Made by a program: the position numbers and the translations under genes. From Psychromarinibacter halotolerans (lineage in GTDB: Bacteria > Pseudomonadota > Alphaproteobacteria > Rhodobacterales > Rhodobacteraceae), in the NCBI RefSeq assembly GCF_029168315.1, contig NZ_JARGYD010000024.1, positions 1 to 6,262 on the forward strand: a stretch of 6,262 nt of DNA, written 5' to 3'. Shown here piece after piece: positions 1 to 5,145 of the stretch (positions are counted from its first letter, which is position 1; every line of letters starts with the position of its first letter). Under the pieces are notes generated by a model. The model was not told the DNA's origin. It did no database searches and saw only the letters and a program-made list of their open reading frames with translations.

Positions 1-636
1 CATGGAGCCGATGAAGCCATGTTCCTCGAGCAGGTCGCGATGAATCTCTGATGCGTATTGCGGGCCGCGGTCGGTGTGAAACACGCACCCGGGCAAGGGC
101 CTGCGCTGCGCGATCGCCTGCCGAAGCGCCTTCACGGCGAGGCGCGCATCAATGCCTCGGCCGATCGCGCATCCCACCACGCGGCGGGACCAGGCATCAA
201 GAATGAGCGCGGCATAGGCGAAGCCCCCGGTGATCGTGAGGTAGGTCGGCCACCCAGAGCTGCTCCGGGCCGTGAACCTCGAACCCTTTCGCGACGCGCG
301 GGAGATGGGGCTGTCGTGATCACTGTCATTCGTGCGGACAAAACGTCTCCGTCGCCGCGGATTCAGGTCGTTCTCCTTCATCAGCCGTCGGACCTTCTTG
401 GCATTCACGACGAAACCGCGGTGACGGAGTTCGGCATCGACGCGTCGATAGCCATACCCCTCGAACTCGTCGGTGATGTCGCGGATCTCGGCCACGATCA
501 CCGCATCAGCGGGCCTGCCCACGGGTTCGGCATAGAAACTCGATCGCGCCACGCCCATCAGTTCGCACCCCCGTTGGATCGAGAGGTTGTCGTGCCGACG
601 CTCACGGACGCAGGCACGCTTCTCGGCGAGGGTCTG
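1..636 (-). pseudogene. IS3-family transposase OrfB, frameshift-scrambled, 3' end off window
   Basis: Read from about 636 down to 1, this frame encodes an IS3 OrfB (rve/DDE integrase). It shows an RGCELMGVARSSFY-type helical region, then YGYRRVDAELRHRGF and KKVRRLMKENDLNPRRRR, then the integrase core with LTITGGFAYAALILDAWSRR and FHTDRGPQYAS. The second catalytic Asp is codon 70-72. Between about 300 and 246 the expected protein (KGFEVHGPEQLWVAD) is found only in a neighbouring frame. This fits a loss of about 1 base near 295-305 and about 5 bases near 242-247. Together they restore the frame and leave no stop, but 18 or so residues are scrambled and the first catalytic Asp (codon 245-247 of the other frame) is lost. 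The catalytic Glu would lie beyond base 1. No start codon is assigned; OrfB is normally made by frameshifting from orfA. Confidence 0.8.
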
Positions 637-883
637 GATCGAGCGCCTGCCTCCCGACAAGGCGCTCGAGGGCTGCGATGCGCGCCTCGTAGTTCGTGAG
701 CAGCTCGGCCGCGGCCGCGTCTTCATCCAACGCACCGGCCTCCGCCTTCTCGATCCAAATGCGGATCAGTTTTCTCGAAAGTTCGTGCCGGCGACCAAGA
801 GCATGCAAGGTCTCGCAGGCATGATACTCGGCGACGTCCTGGCGCTTGAACTCGGTGCTATGGCTGCGATGGCGTTTCGGCAT
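602..883 (-). CDS. IS3-family OrfA, C-terminally altered
   Basis: A 93-residue protein that starts MPKRHRSHSTEFKRQ and contains the usual IS3 OrfA helix-turn-helix (GRRHELSRKLIRIW) and a leucine-rich oligomerisation stretch (YEARIAALERLVGRQAL). It would bind the IS ends and form the N-terminal part of the OrfAB fusion transposase. An AGGAAG ribosome-binding site lies just upstream of the ATG. After RQAL, relatives continue with an EIEFLKGALK-type segment. Here the frame instead runs into DPDPRREACLRP, which is the OrfB region (QTLAEKRACVRE) read in the wrong frame. This suggests a deletion that removed the end of orfA and the frameshift zone. The expected sequence is from memory of the family. 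Probably non-functional. Confidence 0.75.
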   Translation of the reverse strand: MPKRHRSHSTEFKRQDVAEYHACETLHALGRRHELSRKLIRIWIEKAEAGALDEDAAAAELLTNYEARIAALERLVGRQALDPDPRREACLRP

Positions 884-940
884 GGGCTTTCTTCCTCTGA
901 CAGCCCGCTCCCGGTCAACTCAACTCGCTCAATCTGTCCA

Positions 941-1023
941 CCCCGAAGGGCGCACTCCCTAAGGGGGTCACTTTTGGGTGCCGATTACCCCGCTACGGGG
1001 TCAATTTTGCATGCCGGTTCACA
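941..1023. mobile_element. Terminal fragment of an IS21-family element
   Basis: On the minus strand, reading away from the regulator gene, the sequence starts at 1023 with TGTGAACCGGCATGCAAAAT, then GACCCC, then a second similar block ending in AAAAGTGACCCCC. IS21-family elements begin with TG and have several spaced subterminal repeats of this GGGTCA-TTTTG-TGCCG type. The outermost base lies at about 1023, directly after AraC codons, so the interior of the element lay to the left. The IS3 copy now occupies that side, leaving only about 80 bases. Family assignment rests on the repeat pattern and remembered relatives; no istA or istB coding sequence is left here. Confidence 0.6.
964..1020. repeat. 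Tandem subterminal repeat of the IS21 end (two copies, 33-bp period)
   Basis: Copy 1 is 964-987 and copy 2 is 997-1020. They share GGGGTCA, TTTTG, TGCCG and TT in the same spacing, 19 of 24 positions identical. Such repeats are binding sites for the IS21 transposase IstA. Copy 2 also encodes most of the new C-terminus of the AraC gene on the minus strand. Confidence 0.75.
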
Positions 1024-1959
1024 CTCTAGGTTCTGCTTGTCGCGAGGGCGCAGGCCGTATCGGCGCTTGAAGGCCGTTGCGAAATGCGAGGGGTTGCGAA
1101 AGCCGGAGCGGTGCGCGATCTCGCTGATCGGGTAGGCGATTGTCCGAGGTCGGGACAACTCGGCGTGGGCCCGCTCCAGTCTGGCATCGCGCAGACAGGT
1201 GCAGACGCTTTGCCCCGCTTCCTCGAATATCTGGTGGAGATAACGCACCGATATCCCTGCGGCTTCGGCGATGCCCTGCGGAGCAAGGTCCGGATCCTCC
1301 AGATGGGACCGGATGAAGGCAACGCTGCGGTGATAGAGGGCCCTGCGCGCCGCCTGCTTGTTGAGCGGCAAGGATTTCTCGCCACGTTCGATGGACAGCG
1401 CCAGCAGATCCGCCAGATACCGGGTGCAGACCTCGGCATCGAAACTCGAGATTCCGTCGACTTCGTTCCACAAATTCATGAAAAGGCCATGAGACAGCCT
1501 GCTCATCCCAGAGGATACCTTGTAGGGGAATGACGTCTTCCGGCTCAATCCCGCCAGCCGCCGCCGCAACGTCTCTCCCGGAATGACGAGGTTCAGAGCC
1601 GCGGTGGGATCGCTATGCTTCCAGACGGAGGGGCTGCGCAGATCGTAAAGGCCCAATTCCCCGGGGCGGACGGTCAGCTCCCGTCTGTTCTGGGTAAGCT
1701 GGACCGCGCCCGAGAGAGAGGTAAACAGAACAAGATCGTCCCTCTGGTCCTTCTCGACCTGCTTGTGCTGCCTGACTCCGAGCTGATTGCTGGCCTGCAC
1801 GCAGGCAAACCTGAATTCACCTATATCGACGCATTTGACCTCTGCCGAAAACTGTCGGTCGGGGGAAAACCGCAGGTCATAGGATCCGAAGAGTGAGCCG
1901 ATGATTTCCCTGTACGTGTTCTTTTCGTTCGCGCTTCGGAGAGTCACTTCCCGCTTCAT
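985..1959 (-). CDS. AraC-family transcriptional regulator with IS-derived C-terminal tail
   Basis: A 324-residue cytoplasmic DNA-binding regulator. Residues 20-195 resemble the AraC-binding-like sensor domain (DDLVLFTSLSGAVQLTQ, then RPGELGLYDLRSP). Residues 205-308 are the AraC DNA-binding domain with two helix-turn-helix units: LAPQGIAEAAGISVRYLHQI (about 226-244) and the family signature around ISEIAHRSGFRNPSHFATAF (278-297) followed by RRYGLRPRD. The ATG at 1957-1959 is chosen because a GGGAG site precedes it by 8 bases and it gives the usual length. A GTG at 2118 would add 53 unusual residues and overlap the candidate promoter. Residues 313-324 (CEPACKIDPVAG) and the stop are encoded by the IS21 end that begins at 1023, so the native C-terminus is lost just past the second HTH. 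The DNA-binding core is complete and probably works. It lies downstream of the two enzyme genes on the same strand, so it may control them; ligand unknown. Confidence 0.9.
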   Translation of the reverse strand: MKREVTLRSANEKNTYREIIGSLFGSYDLRFSPDRQFSAEVKCVDIGEFRFACVQASNQLGVRQHKQVEKDQRDDLVLFTSLSGAVQLTQNRRELTVRPGELGLYDLRSPSVWKHSDPTAALNLVIPGETLRRRLAGLSRKTSFPYKVSSGMSRLSHGLFMNLWNEVDGISSFDAEVCTRYLADLLALSIERGEKSLPLNKQAARRALYHRSVAFIRSHLEDPDLAPQGIAEAAGISVRYLHQIFEEAGQSVCTCLRDARLERAHAELSRPRTIAYPISEIAHRSGFRNPSHFATAFKRRYGLRPRDKQNLECEPACKIDPVAG

Positions 1960-2096
1960 CGCGTGTTCTCCCTGTGCCCGACCGGGACGCTGCTTCTCGC
2001 GAGCGTCCGTGCCGCAATCGCTGGTCGCCATTGCGCGTCGGCTCCGCCGAAGTTCATGCAGGAGCCCGCCGGGATCAACATCTCTCAGGTCTCTAA

Positions 2097-2131
2097 GTTC
2101 TGATGAAAAGTAAATCACCTCGCATCAGAAC
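2097..2131. promoter_or_regulatory. 9-bp perfect inverted repeat over the araC promoter, possible operator
   Basis: GTTCTGATG (2097-2105) and CATCAGAAC (2123-2131) are exact reverse complements with a 17-base A/T-richer spacer. The centres of the arms are 26 bases apart. One arm directly abuts the candidate -35 hexamer and the other lies just past the -10, near the start point. That placement suits an operator for a dimeric repressor or autoregulation. AraC proteins more often use direct repeats, so the binding partner is uncertain. An RNA hairpin is possible, but there is no T-run to make it a terminator. Confidence 0.5.
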
Positions 2132-2137
2132 CGTCAA
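2109..2137 (-). promoter_or_regulatory. Candidate sigma70-type promoter of the AraC gene
   Basis: On the minus strand TTGACG (2132-2137, 5 of 6 consensus bases) is followed after 17 bases by TTTACT (2109-2114, 4 of 6). Transcription would start near 2102, about 140 bases before the chosen ATG. The spacer coincides with one arm and most of the loop of the inverted repeat at 2097-2131. Read by eye only. Confidence 0.4.
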
Positions 2138-2209
2138 CGCAGGAAGACGAGAGGCAACGCACCGACGACCCGACCCGGCGGCGGGGCCGGTGCCTTGCGG
2201 GCCGGACGC

Positions 2210-3064
2210 CTACTGATCCGCGTAGTAGGCCGCGATATCGTCGGCCGTTGTGAACCATACCCCCTCGTGTCCTGCGATGTATTCCAGGGCTTTGACCAGG
2301 TACTTGTGGCGGAACGGCTGATTGATGATAAAGGGATGCAGGCAAAGCGCCATCACCCGCCCGGTCTGTTCGCCATCGGCATAAAGCTGGTCGAACTGGT
2401 CCACGACCATCTGGTAGAACTGCTCGCCCGACAGACTCTTTCCGAGGAACATCGTCACGTCGTTCAGTTCGATCGAATAGGGGACCGAGATCATTCCCGG
2501 CACGTTCAGCGCGAACGGCTGGTCGTCCGCGCACCAGTCAAGCAGATAAGTCAGGCCAAGGTCCCTCAGCAGGCGTGGTGTTTCGAAAGTCTCCGTGAGC
2601 GCTGGCCCGAGCCAGCCCCGGACGTCCTGCCCCGTCGCCTCGGCAATGGTGCCGACCACCTCGGAGAGATAGGCCCGTTCCTCGTCCATGGTCATGCCCG
2701 CCTGGAAGACCGAGTTGTTCTTGCCGTGCGCCAGCCACGCCCAGCCTCTTTCGCGTCCGGCTTCGATCACCTGCGGATAGTGCTGGCAGCAATCGGAATT
2801 GAGCAGGACGGTCGCTGGCAGCTTGAAGCGGTCGAGCGCGTCGACGAGGCGCCAGATGCCTACCCGCAGCGCGTAGTCGCGCCAACCGTAGTTGAGAGGA
2901 TCCGGCGCGAGGCCGGCCGTGCCCGGAAAGATGCTCGTCGAGGGTTTGTCGACCGCGTAATGTTCGATGTTCAGCCCGATGTAGAAGGCCACGCGAGCCC
3001 CATCGGGCCAGGTAAGCTGGGGCCGCGAAACGATCGGGGAATAGTCGTACAGGGTATTGTCCAT
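2210..3064 (-). CDS. PuuE-like polysaccharide-deacetylase-fold hydrolase
   Basis: A 284-residue cytoplasmic protein with no signal peptide and the NodB/polysaccharide-deacetylase fold, in the branch that includes the allantoinase PuuE. The order of PuuE-like blocks is: WPDGARVAFYIGLNIEHY (19-36), YGWRDYALRVGIWRLVD (59-75), AHGKNN with His113, GWLGPALTETFETPRLLRDL (150-169), VPYSIELNDVTMF (194-206), ALCLHPFIINQPFRHKYL (239-256, His243), and VWFTTADDIAAYY at the end. PuuE itself is about 308 residues. As in PuuE, the metal-binding TFDDG and HxxxH motifs of true deacetylases are not intact, which points to cleavage of a cyclic amide or ureide rather than deacetylation of sugar. The ATG has a GAGAGGAC site a few bases upstream. 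It follows the cysteine-hydrolase gene by 86 bases on the same strand, so the two are likely co-transcribed. The substrate is inferred only; allantoin, a hydantoin or another ring amide are possible. Confidence 0.85.
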   Translation of the reverse strand: MDNTLYDYSPIVSRPQLTWPDGARVAFYIGLNIEHYAVDKPSTSIFPGTAGLAPDPLNYGWRDYALRVGIWRLVDALDRFKLPATVLLNSDCCQHYPQVIEAGRERGWAWLAHGKNNSVFQAGMTMDEERAYLSEVVGTIAEATGQDVRGWLGPALTETFETPRLLRDLGLTYLLDWCADDQPFALNVPGMISVPYSIELNDVTMFLGKSLSGEQFYQMVVDQFDQLYADGEQTGRVMALCLHPFIINQPFRHKYLVKALEYIAGHEGVWFTTADDIAAYYADQ

Positions 3065-3150
3065 TTTGTCCTCTCTGCGGTTTTCAGTCGTTTCGTGCGA
3101 CAGGTCGAGCGAGCATGCCGTCCGCTCCCACGTTCAGGTGAATGCCGACC

Positions 3151-3804
3151 CTACCCGGCGGCGGCCGCGACCTGCGCGAGCCGTGCCACCGTGTCCTCGA
3201 TGCTCCTGACGTCGCCATACTTGGCCTGGATGTCGAACAGCGCCTGTCTATGGGCGAGCTGGGAGCGGTCGCCGACCGCCTCCTCCACGACGATCGGCCG
3301 GAAGCCGTATTGCACGGCGTCCACCGTGCTCGCCCGCACGCATCCGCTCGTCGTGCAACCGGTGATGATCAGTGTGTCCACCCGCCACGATTGCAACCGG
3401 GAGACGAGATCCGTTCCAAAGAAGCAGGAGGCATATTTCTTGTTTAAGACGGACGCTTCCCGCGGCATGTGCAGCCGCGGATCGAGCTCGACCGCTTCGG
3501 ACCCCGTCTTGAGGTCGAACAGCCCGCTCATCTTGTTTCCCCATATGCCGGCGTCGCGGCAATCCGCCTCCTCGTAGCTGACAACTGAGAAGAAGGCGGG
3601 CGTCTTGGCCGCCTCGGCAGCATCAAGAAGCGTATTGATATGCTCGATTTGCAGGCTCAGGTCCGCGCCCAGAGGCATACCCGGGTTCGTGAAGGCGTTC
3701 ATGATGTCGATCACCAGAAGTGCCGGACGGTCCCCGAATCCCATTTCGCCGCCGAACCCCCGCTTGCGGAAGTACTCGTGATCACCTTGGGACGTATCGC
3801 TCAT
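3151..3804 (-). CDS. Isochorismatase-family cysteine hydrolase, N-carbamoylsarcosine-amidohydrolase-like
   Basis: A 217-residue cytoplasmic amidase. The N-terminus (YFRKRGFGGEMGFGDRPALL) resembles N-carbamoylsarcosine amidohydrolases. The catalytic triad is visible: Asp33 in LVIDIMNAF, Lys122 or Lys123 in LNKKYASCFFGT, and Cys155 in TGCTTSGCVRAST. The Lys122-Cys155 distance (33) matches that of Lys144-Cys177 in the Arthrobacter enzyme. Typical of the subfamily are GFRPIVVEEAVGDR and FDIQAKYGDV near the end. Such enzymes release ammonia, and CO2 from carbamoyl groups, from N-carbamoyl amino acids or small amides; maleamate amidase is a close alternative. The ATG at 3802-3804 is preferred over one at 3876 because an AGGAG site precedes it by about 8 bases and the extra 24 residues look non-homologous. 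It is probably the first intact gene of an operon with the PuuE-like gene. Confidence 0.88.
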   Translation of the reverse strand: MSDTSQGDHEYFRKRGFGGEMGFGDRPALLVIDIMNAFTNPGMPLGADLSLQIEHINTLLDAAEAAKTPAFFSVVSYEEADCRDAGIWGNKMSGLFDLKTGSEAVELDPRLHMPREASVLNKKYASCFFGTDLVSRLQSWRVDTLIITGCTTSGCVRASTVDAVQYGFRPIVVEEAVGDRSQLAHRQALFDIQAKYGDVRSIEDTVARLAQVAAAAG

Positions 3805-4091
3805 CGGTCGTTCTCCTGTTTCGATCTTCGCAAGGCTCCGAGCGGGGCACATCTCCGCACGCAGCAGCCTCGCCAATGGGCAGGTTTCCCGTAACTAGGT
3901 TTGATCAGGGATCGCCGGGTCAAGCCATCCGGGGTCCGATTGCGCTGGCAGAAAGAAAACCACGCGCCGATGGAATAGACCGCGCCAGGCGCATCCGAAT
4001 ACCGCCCCTGTAGACCGAGCCGATCTGATGCTGGAAATCCAGCCAGGTTCACTGGTTCTGCATCGGATGCATCCGCCGATGCGCCCACCGG
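3805..4091 (-). other. Intergenic region upstream of the cysteine-hydrolase gene
   Basis: About 290 bases without a convincing gene. Near the start of the cysteine-hydrolase gene there is only its ribosome-binding site. A weak possible promoter is TTGACC on the minus strand at 3918-3923, without a good -10. A hairpin-forming palindrome sits at 4060-4082. Open frames crossing this segment on the minus strand change character outside it and show no recognisable motif. Confidence 0.45.
4060..4082. repeat. Nested palindrome or hairpin past the truncated gene
   Basis: GCATCGG (4060-4066) pairs perfectly with CCGATGC (4076-4082) across 9 bases. Overlapping it is a perfect 12-bp palindrome, CGGATGCATCCG (4064-4075). 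It lies 9 bases past the stop of the truncated gene and about 255 bases upstream of the cysteine-hydrolase start. There is no following T-run on the minus strand, so an intrinsic terminator is not supported. It could be an operator or processing site. Confidence 0.4.
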
Positions 4092-4326
4092 TTACGCCAG
4101 CCGGTAGAGCCCCGGCATGCCCGCGGCGTTGTTTGCCGTCGCCGTGCCCAGCACGAAAGAGCGGAAGCACGGCCGCAGGGGATTGGGCACGATTTCCGAA
4201 TACCGCTCCCACCGGCAGTGGTTGGCCAGGATGTAGGGCGTGTCGCTGCCGGGCGTCGGTTGCATGGGAACCGAGTTGCGCAGCCGCGTATTCTGCTCGG
4301 ACCACCTTGCGGTTGTCCTTCCACGC
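4092..4326 (-). pseudogene. C-terminal remnant of an unrecognised gene, cut by the IS5-family end
   Basis: This minus-strand frame gives the last 77 residues of a protein ending at a TAA (4092-4094). It includes QPTPGSDTPYILANHCRWER, then YSEIVPNPLRPCFRSFVLGT, and ends GMPGLYRLA. Third codon positions are strongly G/C, roughly as in the two enzyme genes, which supports real coding. The 5' part is missing because the terminal bases of the IS5-family element begin at 4327. There is no signal peptide or membrane segment in what remains, and I do not recognise the family. Being on the same strand just upstream of the two hydrolase genes, it was probably part of the same pathway. It is the only evidence that the cluster was once longer. 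Confidence 0.6.
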
Positions 4327-4602
4327 GGCTCTGTTACACAAATCCTGTGAGGGATTCATCTCGTGAATCCAGCGTGGTAGCTGGGATGCATGAGCAGACC
4401 GACACCCCCAACCTACAAGACCAGGAACTGGCCGGCCTATAACGAAGCGCTCAAGCGCCGGCTCTCGCTGACGATCTGGTTCGATGCCGAGATGATCTGG
4501 GATGCTGCGCCGACCGGAAAACGCGGTCGACAGCAGACCGATAGCGATACCGCCGTCCAGACATGCCTGATGATGAAGGTGCTGTTCGGCATGGCGCTAC
4601 GA
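4327..4602 (+). mobile_element. Left part of an IS5-family insertion sequence
   Basis: The end is recognised by GGCTCTGTTACACAAATC at 4327-4344, close to the GGCTCTGTTGCACAAATC-type ends of IS5-family elements. After it come a short inverted repeat and the N-terminal coding part of the transposase. The right-hand part of the element is missing: similarity switches to IS21 istA at 4603. The left end lies inside the truncated gene at 4092-4326. A target duplication cannot be tested without the right end. Confidence 0.78.
4352..4370. repeat. Inverted repeat inside the IS5-family left end
   Basis: GGATTCA (4352-4358) and TGAATCC (4364-4370) are perfect reverse complements with a 5-base loop. They lie 19 bases before the transposase ATG, so the hairpin could limit its translation or reading-in from outside. 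The role is inferred. Confidence 0.6.
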
Positions 4603-5145
4603 TGGGAGAAAGGTCAGGTCGAGAAGAACGTCCGCGATGCGCGCCACCGGATCTGGCAGGTGGTGCCAGCCTTCCCGGATCTTGATGCACTGGCCATCTG
4701 GCTGGAACAGCGATGAAAGGCGCTGTGGACCGAGACCAGACATGGCAGCCTGCCCGGCACCATCGCCGATGCCTGGGAGGCCGAGAAGCCTGCGCTGATG
4801 CCGTTACCCACGGCCTTCGATGGCTATGTCGAGCAAAGCAAGCGGGTCTCACCCACCTTCCTGATCACTTTCGAGCGCAATCGTTACTCTGTGCCTGCCA
4901 GCTTTGCGAGCCGCCCTGTCAGCTTGCTCATCTACCCCGAACGTCTGGTGATCGTGGCCGAAGGGCACGTGGTCTGCGAGCACCAGCGCATCATTGAACG
5001 GTCGCACCGGCACCCCGGACGCGTCATCTATGACTGGCGCCATTACCTCGCCGTGGTTCAGCGCAAGCCGGGCGCGCTGCGCAACGGGGCTCCGTTTGTC
5101 GAGATGCCGGAGGCATTCCGTCAGTTGCAGGGGAGCTATGGCTGA
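4390..5145 (+). pseudogene. Chimeric IS5 transposase::IS21 IstA reading frame with internal stop
   Basis: Residues 1-71 (MSRPTPPTYKTRNWPAYNEA to VLFGMALR) are the N-terminus of an IS5-family transposase. From codon 72 (4603) the same frame continues as the C-terminal part of an IS21 IstA: WEKGQVEKNVRDARHRIW, VVPAFPDLDALAIWLEQR, then a TGA at 4714-4716. After the stop the IstA match goes on in the same frame: LPGTIADAWEAEK, MPLPTAFDGYVE, FERNRYSVPASFA, VIYDWRHYLAVVQRKPGALR, and MPEAFRQLQ. Relatives probably have a Cys codon at the stop, so TGC to TGA is a likely change. The frame ends at 5143-5145 just after the IstA match stops. A protein of 108 residues could still be made, but it has neither a full IS5 DDE domain nor an IstA core. 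Confidence 0.82.
4603..5130 (+). mobile_element. istA: Internal fragment of an IS21-family element (3' part of istA)
   Basis: About 175 codons of IstA, the DDE transposase of IS21 elements, truncated on both sides. The left junction is with the IS5-family gene at 4602/4603. The right one, at about 5130 after FRQLQ, is with the IS256-family element. IstA is normally about 500 residues and is followed by istB; the N-terminal HTH, most of the catalytic core and all of istB are absent. An IS21 end of the same general type lies at 941-1023, but nothing here shows that both pieces come from one copy. Confidence 0.75.

Larger units (their letters stand above)
1..940 (-). mobile_element. IS3-family insertion sequence remnant (one end off window)
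   Basis: The minus strand carries a typical IS3 layout: a short helix-turn-helix orfA followed by a DDE-integrase orfB in another frame. The outer left end is placed at about 940, where the minus strand reads TGGACAGATTGAGCGAG. It begins with TG, as IS3 ends do, and lies 57 bases before the orfA start. The other end is beyond base 1, so neither the full inverted repeats nor a target duplication can be compared. The copy looks inactive: it has an apparent deletion between orfA and orfB and two indels inside orfB. The family is secure; the exact end is inferred. Confidence 0.8.
1960..2209 (-). other. Regulatory gap between the deacetylase-like gene and the AraC gene
   Basis: About 250 bases without a supported gene. 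The segment holds the candidate araC promoter and inverted repeat described separately and, if that promoter is right, a leader of about 140 bases. Open frames here on either strand lack homology and ribosome-binding sites. Just after the deacetylase stop there is a very GC-rich stretch, but no hairpin followed by a T-run was seen, so read-through from the enzyme genes into the regulator is possible. Confidence 0.6.

Noticed and set aside
58..699. A 213-codon plus-strand open frame over the IS3 element
   Set aside because: It is a shadow of orfB on the other strand, with no homology seen.
1960..2118. An N-terminal extension of the AraC regulator from a GTG at 2118
   Set aside because: It has no proper ribosome-binding site, adds 53 residues not typical of the family, and overlaps the candidate promoter and inverted repeat. 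The ATG at 1959 has a good GGGAG site.
2210..3064. Calling the PuuE-like protein a chitin or peptidoglycan deacetylase
   Set aside because: The metal-binding TFDDG and HxxxH motifs are not intact, there is no signal peptide, and the ordered blocks match PuuE instead.
2195..3577. A long plus-strand open frame of 460 codons opposite the two hydrolase genes
   Set aside because: It is antisense to two genes with clear family motifs. Its peptide is rich in Arg and Pro with no recognisable domain, as expected from the antisense frame of GC-rich genes.
3805..3876. An upstream ATG for the cysteine hydrolase at 3876
   Set aside because: The 24 extra residues do not look like the family and no good ribosome-binding site precedes it, whereas AGGAG precedes the ATG at 3804.
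3895..4359. A 154-codon minus-strand open frame across the gap and the truncated gene
   Set aside because: It crosses the IS5 boundary without change, has no motif, and conflicts with the better coding frame at 4092-4326, which has G/C-rich third positions.
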